From JAZDCJ01 sp036311985 (GTDB lineage Bacteria; Actinomycetota; Actinomycetes; Actinomycetales; Micrococcaceae): 64,000 bases of DNA. The notes below the pieces were generated by a model. It did not search any database. It was not told where the DNA came from and saw nothing but the letters and a program-made list of their open reading frames with translations. The position numbers and the translations under genes were made by a program. Below, piece by piece: positions 38,904-48,000 of this stretch. Numbering within the stretch: the stretch's first letter is position 1; every line of letters starts with the position of its first letter. The stretch is from the NCBI RefSeq assembly GCF_036311985.1, contig NZ_JAZDCJ010000021.1. One strand, 5' to 3'.

Positions 38904-38929
38904 GCGGGCCCATCGAAGCTGCGGCCCGC
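38904..38929 (+). terminator. Weak terminator-like hairpin after degV
   Basis: GCGGGCC (38904-38910) pairs with GGCCCGC (38923-38929) around a 12-base loop, three bases after the degV stop. There is no T-tract. Nothing else is recognisable in the gap up to 39102. Confidence 0.4.
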
Positions 38930-39102
38930 CGGCGCGCCGCCCCATACACGGCCTCGGAGACCCGGCCTCCCCGGACGTTCGGCGGGGCGCGCCACGCGGT
39001 AGCTACCGTCCGTCCGCGGAGCCTTCCCCCTCCACAGCCTCGGGACGGTGGGCATCGTCCACAAGGGACACGGACGCCGGATCGGCGTGGCACGGCCCGC
39101 CC

Positions 39103-39114
39103 TACCGTGGGTCC
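39103..39114 (+). promoter_or_regulatory. -10 element of comEA, leaderless type
   Basis: TACCGT (39103-39108) followed by six bases and ATG 39115. Confidence 0.5.
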
Positions 39115-39933
39115 ATGGTGCGGCACCGGTGGGAAGTCAGGGAGCAATCGCAGTCGGCGCCGGCCCGCCTCGCGACGCGCGTACGGGCCCGGGTGGGACG
39201 CGGCGCCCTGTTATGCCTGCTCTTCGGCGCGCTCGCGTGGATCGCCGTGAGCCTTCTGTTCCATCCCCTGGCCGGCCCAGGGGGTCTGCTGGGCCGCGTC
39301 GAACTCGAGCCGAGCGCCGCCACCGAGGAAGGGCGCGACGGCGCGGCGGACACGGGATCCGGACCGAACCTCGACGCCGGGGCCGGGGCCGACACCGAAC
39401 CCGATGCGGACGCCGGAGCCCGGGCCGCGGGATCCGGCGAATCCGCCGGGGCGGGCACGGCAACGTCCGCCGCACCCGCGAGCGGTGAGGCCGGCACCGT
39501 CGTCGTCCACGTCGCCGGTGAAGTCGAGGACCCCGGCGTCTACACGTTTCCGGCGGGCACCCGCGGCGCGACCGCCGTCGAGGCCGCCGGCGGCATGACG
39601 ACCACGGCCGAACCCTCGGCCGTCAACCTCGCCGCGCCGTTGCAGGACGGCCAGCAACTGCTCATCCCCGCGCAGGGGACCGCCCCGGCCCGTGCGGCGC
39701 CTGCAGCCCCGGGCGCCGCGCCTCCCGCCGGCGGCGGAGGCCCCGTCGACGTCAACCGGGCATCCTCCGCGGAACTGGAGACGCTTCCCGGCATCGGCCC
39801 GGCACTGGCGGGACGCATCATCGAGTTCCGGGAACGCAACGGCCCGTTCGCGTCGATCGCCGAGCTCGACGCCGTCTCCGGCATCGGCCCCGCCATGATG
39901 GGTCGCCTCGAGGGCCTGGTCGTGTTCGGATGA
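39115..39933 (+). CDS. comEA: ComEA family competence DNA-binding protein
   Basis: ComEA is a membrane-anchored receptor that binds incoming double-stranded DNA. The 272 residues have one transmembrane helix (about 31-50) and a long Ala/Gly/Asp low-complexity linker (about 65-125). An SLBB-type domain follows (VVVHVAGEVEDPGVYTF, from about 129), then two helix-hairpin-helix units at about 211-272 (LETLPGIGPALAGRII and LDAVSGIGPAMMGRL). Its stop overlaps comEC as ATGA. Pilus and ComF/ComG genes are not here. Confidence 0.92.
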   Translation: MVRHRWEVREQSQSAPARLATRVRARVGRGALLCLLFGALAWIAVSLLFHPLAGPGGLLGRVELEPSAATEEGRDGAADTGSGPNLDAGAGADTEPDADAGARAAGSGESAGAGTATSAAPASGEAGTVVVHVAGEVEDPGVYTFPAGTRGATAVEAAGGMTTTAEPSAVNLAAPLQDGQQLLIPAQGTAPARAAPAAPGAAPPAGGGGPVDVNRASSAELETLPGIGPALAGRIIEFRERNGPFASIAELDAVSGIGPAMMGRLEGLVVFG

Positions 39934-42467
39934 GCCGGGCACGGCTGGCGGCACGCCTGGGCCCGCTCGTGCGGGCCGATCCGGCCGAACCGGGAGTGCC
40001 CCGCACGGAGGTCCTCGACATCCGGGGGCTCTGGGCCGTGTGCGGAGCCTGGGCTGCCGCCGCCGGCCTGGTCCACGTGGAGCCGTTGATCGCGGCCGGG
40101 GCCGCCGTAGCGGCGGCGGCGGCAACGGCATGGCTCGCATGGTCGCTCCTGGGCAACCGTGGTCTGCTCGCGTGGGCCCACCACTGGTGGTCGCCGTTCG
40201 CGGCGGCCCTGGCCGGCGCGGCCCTCGTGTCCACGGCGGTAGCCGTCCACGGCGTGCAGACCAGTTCGCCGGGCCTCGACGCGCACCTGTCCGCCGGGGC
40301 GTCGCTGCGCTTCACGGCCGTCGCCACCGGGACGGCCTCCCTCCTGGCCTCCGCTCCCGGCCGCTTCGACGACGCAGACGCCGGCTCCTCCGAGGCCGGA
40401 GGCCAGTGGATGGTTCCCGCGACCCTCGAGCGGTACCGTTCCGGCGACGCGTGGCATCCCGCACGGAACGAGGTCATGCTGCTCCTCTCCAGGGACCAGT
40501 TCGGCGCGGCCGCCCCCAGGGCGGGCGCGCGCATCAGCGGGATCGGCCGCGCGGGCCCCGCACGGCCCGGTGACCGGCACGACTACTGGATCCGGGCCAG
40601 CGCGCCGGTCGATGTGGACGGCGCGGTCGCCAGCGGCCCCGTCGAGCACCTGCGGGGCCGCTTCAGCGGGCACGCGGCGGCCCTGCCCGGGGACGGGCCC
40701 GCCCTGCTGCCCGGGATGGTGATGGGGGAGCGCTCGGGCCAGGACGAGCAGCTGACGCAGGACATGAAGGACTCGGGGCTCGTGCACCTGACGGCCGTGT
40801 CCGGTGCGAACTGCGCGATGATCCTCGGGGCCGTGCTGTGGCTGGCCCGTGCCCTGCGGCTGGGACGGACCGGTGCTCTCGTCGGGGCCCTGGCCGCCCT
40901 GGCCGGCTTCGTCCTGCTCGTCCATCCCGAGCCGAGCGTCGTCCGGGCCGCCGTGATGGGCTCGATCGCCGCCGTGGCCGTGTACCTGGGGCGCGGACGC
41001 CAGGCCTTCGCCTCGCTCTGCGTCTGCATCGTGGCCCTCCTGGCCTGGAATCCCTGGTATGCGGGCCAACCGGCCTTCCAGCTCTCCGTCCTCGCGACGT
41101 CCGGGATCGTCGTCCTCGGCCGTCCGCTCGCGCTGATCATGACCCGCTTCCTTCCGCGCTGGCTCGCCGAGGGCATCGCGATCAGCCTCGCCGCCCAGGT
41201 GTTCTGCCTTCCCGTCCTCGTTGGGCTCAGCGGGGAGGTCTCCGTCTACGCCGTCCTGGCCAACGTGGCCGCCGCGCCGCTCGTTCCCGTCGTCACCGTG
41301 GTCGGCACGGCCGGGCTCCTGCTGGCCGCGCTGCCGCCCTGGGCCACGTGGCCGATGATCTGGTGCGCCGGGCTTCCCGCGGCCGCCGTGGGCGGGATCG
41401 GCAGGGCCGTGGCCGGCTGGCCCGGCGCCACCATCCCGTGGCCCTCCGGCACGGCGGGCGTCGCGACCGCCGTGCTGCTGTGCGTGCTGCTCGTCGCCGC
41501 CTCCTGGGCCGCCACGTCGTCGGCGAGGAGGGAACGCCTCGCCGCGGGCGTCCGGTCCCCGTCGCGGAGCCCGGGGCTCATCGCCCTCGACCGGCATGCG
41601 CCGATCCTGCTGGCGTGCGCCGCCACCGCCCTGCTCGCCGGGCTGGCCCTTCCCGCCACGGCGCTGCTCCGCCCGGATCCCGGGCCCTGGATCCTCGCCG
41701 CCTGCGACGTGGGCCAGGGTGATGGCATCGTCGTCGCCACGGGGCCGGAGAGCGCGATCGTGATCGACGCCGGGGAGGTCCCCGAAGCCGTCGGGGGCTG
41801 CCTGGACCGCCTCGGCGTGCAGCGTGTCGACGCCGTCTTCCTGACCCACCTGCACGCCGACCACGCGGGTGGGGTCGGCGGCGTCTTCATGGGCGGCCGC
41901 TCGGTCGGCCCGGTGTACTACTCGAGCGCCGACGCCGACGCGCGGCCGCAGGGGCTTCCGGCCGGTACTGAGACGACGAGGATCGCGGAAGGGGCCCACG
42001 GGCGGCTGGGAACGGTGGGATGGACGGTGCTCTCGCCTCCCGCCGCCGGGGCCGCCGCCGAGAACGATGCCTCCCTCGTCATGCGCCTGGACCTCGCCGT
42101 CCCCGGTGGCACCGCATCGGTCCTGGCCACGGGAGACATCGAGGCGCGCGCCATGTCGGCACTGCTGGCGCGCCACCCGGGACTGGACGCCGACATCCTC
42201 AAGGTCAGCCACCACGGTGCCCGCAACGGGGGAGCCGAGGTCATCGAGCAGCTGCGGCCGTCCATCGCGCTCATCTCCGTCGGCGTCGGGAACAGCTACG
42301 GCCACCCCGCGCCCCAGACACTCGAGGCCCTCAAGGCCGCCGAGGTGCTCACGGGACGCACCGACCACGACGGCACCGTCCTCGTCTCCCCGGCCGGGGA
42401 CGGCGTGCTCGAGCTGCGCTCCTGGGGTCCGCCGGACGCACCGGCGCCACGCCGGGGCAGGGGATAG
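39930..42467 (+). CDS. comEC: ComEC/Rec2 family DNA internalisation protein
   Basis: This polytopic channel protein is thought to carry single-stranded DNA across the membrane. The 845 residues contain early hydrophobic helices (about 30-110), an OB-like extracellular domain and the competence membrane domain (about 260-590) with HLTAVSGANCAMI. A C-terminal metallo-beta-lactamase-like domain has HLHADHAGG at about 640-648 and a later KVSHHGARNG. All three parts are intact, so function in uptake is plausible. It is coupled to comEA. holA follows after 37 bases with its own -10. Confidence 0.93.
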   Translation: MSRARLAARLGPLVRADPAEPGVPRTEVLDIRGLWAVCGAWAAAAGLVHVEPLIAAGAAVAAAAATAWLAWSLLGNRGLLAWAHHWWSPFAAALAGAALVSTAVAVHGVQTSSPGLDAHLSAGASLRFTAVATGTASLLASAPGRFDDADAGSSEAGGQWMVPATLERYRSGDAWHPARNEVMLLLSRDQFGAAAPRAGARISGIGRAGPARPGDRHDYWIRASAPVDVDGAVASGPVEHLRGRFSGHAAALPGDGPALLPGMVMGERSGQDEQLTQDMKDSGLVHLTAVSGANCAMILGAVLWLARALRLGRTGALVGALAALAGFVLLVHPEPSVVRAAVMGSIAAVAVYLGRGRQAFASLCVCIVALLAWNPWYAGQPAFQLSVLATSGIVVLGRPLALIMTRFLPRWLAEGIAISLAAQVFCLPVLVGLSGEVSVYAVLANVAAAPLVPVVTVVGTAGLLLAALPPWATWPMIWCAGLPAAAVGGIGRAVAGWPGATIPWPSGTAGVATAVLLCVLLVAASWAATSSARRERLAAGVRSPSRSPGLIALDRHAPILLACAATALLAGLALPATALLRPDPGPWILAACDVGQGDGIVVATGPESAIVIDAGEVPEAVGGCLDRLGVQRVDAVFLTHLHADHAGGVGGVFMGGRSVGPVYYSSADADARPQGLPAGTETTRIAEGAHGRLGTVGWTVLSPPAAGAAAENDASLVMRLDLAVPGGTASVLATGDIEARAMSALLARHPGLDADILKVSHHGARNGGAEVIEQLRPSIALISVGVGNSYGHPAPQTLEALKAAEVLTGRTDHDGTVLVSPAGDGVLELRSWGPPDAPAPRRGRG

Positions 42468-42470
42468 GAT
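42465..42470 (+). promoter_or_regulatory. Candidate -10 of holA
   Basis: TAGGAT overlaps the comEC stop codon. The start near 42477 gives a 28-base leader with AGGGAAAGG as ribosome site for ATG 42505. Confidence 0.4.
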
Positions 42471-42504
42471 GCAAGGGCACGCGCGCAGGGAAAGGCACAC
42501 ACGC

Positions 42505-43518
42505 ATGGCAACGCAGAAGAGCAACGCACGCAAGCCGTCCGCCGGCTCCGGTTCCGCCTGGCGATCGGCGGCCCCGGCGCCCGTGGTCCTGCTGCTGGGG
42601 CCCGAGGAGTACATCGCGGGCCGCGCCTTCGACGCGATCCGCTCACGCCTCCTCGCCGACGAGCCCGCCACCGAGACGACGCGGTTCGATGCCTCGGGGT
42701 ACGAACGCGGGCAGCTGCTCCTGGCCGCGAGCCCGTCCCTCTTCGGCGAGTCCAAGGCCGTTGAGGTCCGGGCCCTCGCCGCGATGAGCGACGACTTCCT
42801 CCAGGACGCGCTCGAGTACCTGAAGCAGCCCGCCGATGACGTCACCCTCGTCATGCACCACGCCGGTGGCAACCGCGGCAAGAAGCTCCTCGACGCCCTC
42901 AAGGCAGCCCGCGTACCGATCGTGGAGTGCCAGCCGCTCAAGAAGGACGCCGAGAAGCTGGAGTTCGTCTCCACCGAGTTCTCCGCCGCGCGCCGGCGCA
43001 TCCACCCTGAAGCCGCCCGCGCCCTCGTGGCTGCCGTGGGCTCCGACCTCGCCGAACTGGGCGCGGCCTGCTCCCAACTGGTCCAGGACACGTCGGGCGA
43101 CGTGGACCAGGACACCGTGGACCGCTACTTCGGTGGCCGCGTGGAGGCCACCGGGTTCAAGGTCGCCGACGCGGCCCTGACCGGTCGCGGCGCGCTCGCC
43201 CTCGGCACGCTGCGCCATGCGCTGGCCACGGGCACCGATCCGGTACCGATCATCGCCGCTCTCGCCATGAAGCTGCGCCAGGTCGCGAAGGTCGCCGGGC
43301 AGCGCAAGCCGGTGGGACAGCTCGCCAAGGAACTCGGCATGGCTCCGTGGCAGGTGCAGCAGGCGCAGGAACAGGCCCAGTACTGGTCCCACGACGAACT
43401 CGTGTCCTGCCTCAGGCTCGTCGCCGAGGCCGATGCCCAGGTCAAGGGCGCCTCGCGCGACCCCGAGTACGCCGTGGAGCGGGCCGTCACGGGCATCGCC
43501 CTCGCCGCCCGCCGCTGA
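42505..43518 (+). CDS. holA: DNA polymerase III subunit delta
   Basis: Delta opens the beta sliding clamp within the clamp loader. The 337 residues start with a short basic, Ser-rich tail, then the AAA+-like delta fold. VVLLLGPEEYIAGRAFDAIR replaces a functional P-loop, as is normal for delta. The beta-interaction stretch SPSLFGESKAVEVRAL, the domain II LKKDAEKLEFV and the C-terminal collar helices also fit the family. comEA-comEC-holA-rpsT is a conserved order in Gram-positives. Confidence 0.92.
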   Translation: MATQKSNARKPSAGSGSAWRSAAPAPVVLLLGPEEYIAGRAFDAIRSRLLADEPATETTRFDASGYERGQLLLAASPSLFGESKAVEVRALAAMSDDFLQDALEYLKQPADDVTLVMHHAGGNRGKKLLDALKAARVPIVECQPLKKDAEKLEFVSTEFSAARRRIHPEAARALVAAVGSDLAELGAACSQLVQDTSGDVDQDTVDRYFGGRVEATGFKVADAALTGRGALALGTLRHALATGTDPVPIIAALAMKLRQVAKVAGQRKPVGQLAKELGMAPWQVQQAQEQAQYWSHDELVSCLRLVAEADAQVKGASRDPEYAVERAVTGIALAARR

Positions 43519-43626
43519 TTCGAGCCGGTAGCGGACCCTGCCGCGCAGGTGGCCACCGCCAGCCCGGCCGCGCCGGGATGGATCCTCCGCAAGACCCGCG
43601 GCGACGCGGCAGCGGTGGCCGACGCA

Positions 43627-43664
43627 GCGAGGGCCGCCCCGGATTGATCCGGGGCGGCCCTCGC
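43627..43664. terminator. Bidirectional terminator between holA and rpsT
   Basis: A perfect 17-bp stem (43627-43643 with 43648-43664) with a TTGA loop, the strongest hairpin in the window, lies between convergent genes. Confidence 0.85.
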
Positions 43665-43685
43665 GGTGCTCAGACGGTGCGGCGC

Positions 43686-43946
43686 TTAGAGCGCGGCGAC
43701 CTTCTTGGAGATGGCCGACTTGCGGTTGGCGGCCTGGTTCTTGTGGATGACGCCCTTGCTGACGGCCTTGTCCAGCTTGCGGTTGGCCGTGGCCAGCGCG
43801 GTGCTCGCGGCGTCCTTGTCGGCGGACTCCACCGCCGTGTTGACGCTGCGGATGAGCGTCTTCAGCTCGGACTTGATCGCGGCATTGCGGACGCGGGCCT
43901 TCTCGTTGGTGAGAATGCGCTTCTTCTGGGACTTGATGTTTGCCAC
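43686..43946 (-). CDS. rpsT: 30S ribosomal protein S20
   Basis: S20 binds 16S rRNA at the base of the small subunit. The 86 residues form a three-helix, Lys/Ala-rich protein with the N-terminal ANIKSQKKRILTNEKARVRN signature and the IHKNQAANRKS end. The minus-strand GTG 43946 follows AAGAGAG. A minus-strand TACCAT (44085-44080) is a possible -10, giving a leader above 100 bases. Its two-way terminator is shared with holA. Confidence 0.97.
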   Translation of the reverse strand: MANIKSQKKRILTNEKARVRNAAIKSELKTLIRSVNTAVESADKDAASTALATANRKLDKAVSKGVIHKNQAANRKSAISKKVAAL

Positions 43947-44134
43947 TGAAATAAACTCTCTTGCTACGCGGAAATCGGTCGGTGAGGGTTCTCTCCGAAG
44001 CCATCGACTGAGCGGCGTGGGGATACCTATGGCGACTTCGAAGAAGTGCCCGTCGACCTGCGCGGACACACAGCAGTCAATGGTAGCAGGCTCCGTGCCG
44101 CGACGCGATTCACGCAGGGGGGCGGCGTGGCGCC

Positions 44135-44773
44135 TCAGGAACGCAGCCGGCGCGCCACGGCCTCGAAGCGGTCCCGGTCCAGAACGGCCCCCTCGCGGCG
44201 GATCCCCTCCGGAAGCAGCCGCACGATCCGGTCCAGCTTGACCTCGCTCGGGCGCCCCTGGGCGTCCCAGGCTCCGGCGCCGATGTCGACGTAGTCCTCG
44301 TCGCGTGAACGTGCGTTGTTGCGGTCCCTGCTGGTCATCATCACCGCCAGCAGGTAGCCGCCATCCCGGCCCACGAGGAGCACGGGACGGTCCTTGCCCT
44401 GCGCGGGGTCCTCCTCGTAGGGAATCCAGGCCCAGACGACCTCTCCGGGGTCCGGCCTCCCGTCGGGATGCGGATCGTAGGCCGGCACGAACCGCCCCGT
44501 GAAGTCTCCCGGATAGCCGCCAGCGGCCCATCCCGCCTCGCCGCTTCCGGCCGACTTCGACCCACCCCGCCCGCGCGGCGCCGCGGATCCCGCCCCGCGC
44601 GCGGGGGAAGGACGCGGCGGCACGGTGTTCCGTCCCGGGCTCCCGGGCACTGTGCCGACGCCTCCCCGGGAACGCGGCTCCGTCGTCGTATCCGTCCCGC
44701 TCCGGCGCGAACCCGCCAGGAGGCGTGCGGCCGTGTCGATCCACCTCATCACGGTACGTCCGTTGATCTGCAT
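44135..44773 (-). CDS. PemK/MazF-like toxin-fold protein, no antitoxin partner
   Basis: The C-terminal 110 or so residues show the MazF/PemK SH3-like fold: PGEVVWAWIPYEEDPAQGKDRP (start of the barrel and the R-P motif), VLLVGRDGGYLLAVMMTS, then VKLDRIVRLLPEGI. The first 90 residues are a disordered, Arg/Gly/Ser/Pro-rich extension, unusual for a MazF toxin. There is no small antitoxin ORF beside it, and it sits alone between rpsT and lepA, a conserved Micrococcaceae place. An endoribonuclease role is possible but unproven. The start at ATG 44773 has a leaderless-type -10. Confidence 0.7.
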   Translation of the reverse strand: MQINGRTVMRWIDTAARLLAGSRRSGTDTTTEPRSRGGVGTVPGSPGRNTVPPRPSPARGAGSAAPRGRGGSKSAGSGEAGWAAGGYPGDFTGRFVPAYDPHPDGRPDPGEVVWAWIPYEEDPAQGKDRPVLLVGRDGGYLLAVMMTSRDRNNARSRDEDYVDIGAGAWDAQGRPSEVKLDRIVRLLPEGIRREGAVLDRDRFEAVARRLRS

Positions 44774-44780
44774 GGGCCCC

Positions 44781-44786
44781 AAGCTA
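44781..44786 (-). promoter_or_regulatory. -10 element of the PemK-like gene, leaderless type
   Basis: Minus-strand TAGCTT (44786-44781), seven bases, ATG 44773. Confidence 0.4.
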
Positions 44787-44830
44787 CCAGCCGCGGCCCG
44801 GGGCGCGTCCGGAGGGCGCCCCGGGCATGG

Positions 44831-44836
44831 GACAAT
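44831..44836 (+). promoter_or_regulatory. Candidate -10 of lepA
   Basis: GACAAT predicts a start near 44843. A 52-base leader would carry GAGG (44883-44886) before GTG 44895. It is divergent from the PemK-like gene promoter, about 45 bases away. Confidence 0.4.
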
Positions 44837-44894
44837 GGGGTTTTGCGGTCCTCCCGGCCGCACCCCGAGTCCGTACCAGAGCGAGGTCACCCAC

Positions 44895-46748
44895 GTGTCA
44901 CCCATGGCCCGCACCGCACCGGTGCCCGCCGCCACCGATCCGGCGATCATCAGGAACTTCTGCATCATCGCGCACATCGACCACGGCAAGTCCACGCTGG
45001 CGGACCGCATGCTCCAGGCCACGGGCGTCGTGCAGCCCCGCGACATGAAGGCCCAGTACCTGGACCGCATGGACATCGAGCGCGAGCGCGGCATCACCAT
45101 CAAGTCCCAGGCCGTGCGCATGCCGTGGGAGCTCGACGGGACCGCCTATGCCCTGAACATGATCGACACGCCCGGGCACGTCGACTTCACCTACGAGGTC
45201 TCGCGTTCGCTGGCCGCCTGCGAGGGCGCGATCCTGCTCGTCGACGCCGCCCAGGGCATCGAGGCCCAGACGCTCGCCAACCTGTACCTGGCGATGGAGA
45301 ACAACCTCACCATCATCCCGGTCCTGAACAAGATCGACCTCCCCGCGGCCCAGCCGGAGAAGTACGCCGAGGAGCTCGCCAACCTCATCGGCGGAGATCC
45401 GGAGGACGTCCTGCGCGTCTCCGGCAAGACGGGCCAGGGCGTCGAGGCCCTGCTCGACCAGATCGTCCGCGATCTCCCCGCTCCCGTGGGCGACGCGGAC
45501 GCCCCGGCACGGGCCATGATCTTCGACTCCGTCTACGACACCTACCGCGGAGTCGTCACCTACGTCCGCGTCGTCGACGGGCACTTGTCCCCGCGCGAGC
45601 GGATCCAGATGATGTCGACGCGGGCGAGCCACGAGCTCCTGGAGATCGGCGTCAGCTCGCCCGAGCCCACTCCGAGCCAGGGCCTCGGCGTCGGCGAGGT
45701 CGGCTACCTCATCACGGGTGTGAAGGACGTGCGCCAGTCCAAGGTCGGCGACACGGTCACCAACTTCGCGAAGCCGGCCACGCGGTCGCTCGGCGGCTAC
45801 GAGGACCCCAAGCCCATGGTGTTCTCGGGGCTGTATCCGATCGACGGCTCCGACTACCCGGCACTGCGCGACGCCCTCGACAAGCTCCAGCTCAACGATG
45901 CGGCGCTCATCTACGAGCCGGAGACCTCCGTGGCCCTCGGCTTCGGCTTCCGCGTCGGCTTCCTCGGCCTGCTGCACCTGGAGATCACCCGGGAGCGCCT
46001 CGAGGCGGAATTCGGCCTCGACCTGATCTCCACGGCCCCGAACGTGGTCTACGAGGTCATGACCGAGGACAAGAAGATGACCACGGTGACCAATCCGAGC
46101 GAGTTCCCCTCGGGCAAGATCCTCGAGGTGCACGAGCCCATGGTCGCCGCGACGGTCCTGGCGCCCAGCGAGTTCGTCGGCTCCATCATGGAGTTGTGCC
46201 AGTCGCGGCGCGGCATCATGCGCGGGATGGACTACCTCTCCGAGGACCGCGTCGAGCTGCGCTACCACTTGCCGCTCGCCGAGATCGTCTTCGACTTCTT
46301 CGACGTGCTCAAGTCCAAGACCCGCGGCTACGCGTCGCTGGACTGGAAGGCCGACGGCGAACAGGTCGCCGACCTCGTCAAGGTGGACATCCTGCTCCAG
46401 GGCGAGCAGGTGGACGCGTTCAGCGCGATCACCCACAAGGACAAGGCCTACTCCTACGGCGTGATGATGACGGGAAAGCTGCGCGAGCTGATCCCGCGCC
46501 AGCAGTTCGAGGTCCCGATCCAGGCCGCGATCGGCTCGCGGATCATCGCCCGCGAATCGATCCGCGCGATCCGCAAGGACGTCCTCGCCAAGTGCTACGG
46601 CGGCGACATCTCCCGCAAGCGCAAGCTGCTCGAGAAGCAGAAGGAAGGCAAGAAGCGGATGAAGATGGTGGGCCGCGTCGAGGTCCCGCAGGAGGCCTTC
46701 ATCGCCGCGTTGTCCTCCGGAGAGTCCAAGGACAAGGGCAAGAAGTAG
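44895..46748 (+). CDS. lepA: Elongation factor 4 (LepA), GTPase
   Basis: EF4 can back-translocate ribosomes and helps 30S biogenesis. The 617 residues have a G-domain with AHIDHGKST (about 26-34), DTPGH, NKID and SGKTGQGV, then EF-G-like domains II, III and V. The unique C-terminal domain ends with KRKLLEKQKEGKKRMK. GTG 44895 is preferred because GAGG lies eight bases upstream; ATG 44904 is the alternative. hemW begins six bases after the stop. Confidence 0.96.
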   Translation: MSPMARTAPVPAATDPAIIRNFCIIAHIDHGKSTLADRMLQATGVVQPRDMKAQYLDRMDIERERGITIKSQAVRMPWELDGTAYALNMIDTPGHVDFTYEVSRSLAACEGAILLVDAAQGIEAQTLANLYLAMENNLTIIPVLNKIDLPAAQPEKYAEELANLIGGDPEDVLRVSGKTGQGVEALLDQIVRDLPAPVGDADAPARAMIFDSVYDTYRGVVTYVRVVDGHLSPRERIQMMSTRASHELLEIGVSSPEPTPSQGLGVGEVGYLITGVKDVRQSKVGDTVTNFAKPATRSLGGYEDPKPMVFSGLYPIDGSDYPALRDALDKLQLNDAALIYEPETSVALGFGFRVGFLGLLHLEITRERLEAEFGLDLISTAPNVVYEVMTEDKKMTTVTNPSEFPSGKILEVHEPMVAATVLAPSEFVGSIMELCQSRRGIMRGMDYLSEDRVELRYHLPLAEIVFDFFDVLKSKTRGYASLDWKADGEQVADLVKVDILLQGEQVDAFSAITHKDKAYSYGVMMTGKLRELIPRQQFEVPIQAAIGSRIIARESIRAIRKDVLAKCYGGDISRKRKLLEKQKEGKKRMKMVGRVEVPQEAFIAALSSGESKDKGKK

Positions 46749-46753
46749 CCGCG

Positions 46754-47983
46754 ATGCCCTCGGCCCTTCCCCTCGGCGATCCCGCGCCGGCCGACGGACT
46801 GCTGCCGGCCGGCCCCGCCGATGGCGCCGCCGGCCGCCCGTTCTCCGTCTACGTCCACATCCCCTTCTGCACGGTCCGCTGCGGCTACTGCGACTTCAAC
46901 ACCTACACGGCCCAGGAGCTGGGGCACGGCTCGAGCCGCGAAAGCTATGCCGACGCCGTCGCGCGCGAACTGCGGTTCGGCGCCGGGGCCCTGCTCGCCT
47001 CGGGTGTCCCCGCCCGCCCGGCCGGGACGGTCTTCTTCGGCGGGGGCACCCCGACCCTGCTTCCCTCCGCCGACCTCGCCCGCGTCCTGGACGCCGTCCG
47101 GTCCGCGTGGGGCCTGGCCGCCGGCGCCGAGGTCACGACCGAGGCCAACCCCGATTCGGTGACGCCGGACTCGCTCGCCGAGCTGGCCCGGGCGGGGTTC
47201 ACACGGGTCTCCTTCGGCATGCAGTCCGCCGTCCCCCACGTGCTGCGCACCCTGGACCGGACGCACCGGCCCGAGCGCGTCGGCCAGGCGGTGGGCTGGG
47301 CCCGGGACGCCAGCCTCGACGTCAGCGTCGACCTGATCTACGGCACGCCGGGGGAGTCCCTCGCCGATTGGCGCGCCTCCCTCGAGGCCGCGCTGTCCTA
47401 CGATCCCGACCACGTCTCCGCCTACGCGCTCATCATCGAGGAGGGCACCAAGCTGGCCGCCCGGATCCGGCGCGGCGAGGTCCCCGACATCGACGACGAC
47501 GACCACGCGGACAAGTACCTAATGGCCGACGAACTGCTCGGCGCCGCGGGCTACGAGTGGTACGAGGTGAGCAACTGGAGCCGCGGCGAGTCCAGCCGCT
47601 GCCGCCACAACCTGGCGTATTGGCAAGGGGCGGACTGGTGGGGCGCGGGCCCGGGCGCGCACTCGCACGTGGGCGGACTGCGCTGGTGGAACGTCAAGCA
47701 CCCCGCCGCCTACCAGCAGCGCATCGACGCGGGCGTCTCGCCGGCGGCGGGCCGGGAGAGCCCGGACGACGACGCCCGGTATCTCGAACGCACGATGCTG
47801 CTGACCCGCATCCGCGAGGGCTTCGGGATCGCCGGGCTGCGGGAGGAGGGCCGCCGCGCGGTCGCCGGACTGATCGCGGACGGGCTCGTCGACGGCACCG
47901 CGGCCGTGCGGGGGCGCGTGGTGCCGACGCTGCAGGGCCGCTTGATGGCCGACGCCGTGGTGCGCCGGCTGCTCGACTTCTAG
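46754..47983 (+). CDS. hemW: Radical SAM heme chaperone HemW
   Basis: HemW is a HemN-like radical SAM protein that binds heme and passes it to apoproteins. It was often misnamed coproporphyrinogen III oxidase. The 409 residues carry the 4Fe-4S motif CTVRCGYC (Cys39, Cys43, Cys46), FFGGGTPTLL, FGMQS and GTPGESLADW. The C-terminal HemN domain has WWGAGPGAHSH. HemN proper has an additional N-terminal Cys that is missing here, which supports HemW. It is co-transcribed with lepA. Confidence 0.93.
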   Translation: MPSALPLGDPAPADGLLPAGPADGAAGRPFSVYVHIPFCTVRCGYCDFNTYTAQELGHGSSRESYADAVARELRFGAGALLASGVPARPAGTVFFGGGTPTLLPSADLARVLDAVRSAWGLAAGAEVTTEANPDSVTPDSLAELARAGFTRVSFGMQSAVPHVLRTLDRTHRPERVGQAVGWARDASLDVSVDLIYGTPGESLADWRASLEAALSYDPDHVSAYALIIEEGTKLAARIRRGEVPDIDDDDHADKYLMADELLGAAGYEWYEVSNWSRGESSRCRHNLAYWQGADWWGAGPGAHSHVGGLRWWNVKHPAAYQQRIDAGVSPAAGRESPDDDARYLERTMLLTRIREGFGIAGLREEGRRAVAGLIADGLVDGTAAVRGRVVPTLQGRLMADAVVRRLLDF

Positions 47984-48000
47984 GCGCGGACGGCCCCGCC

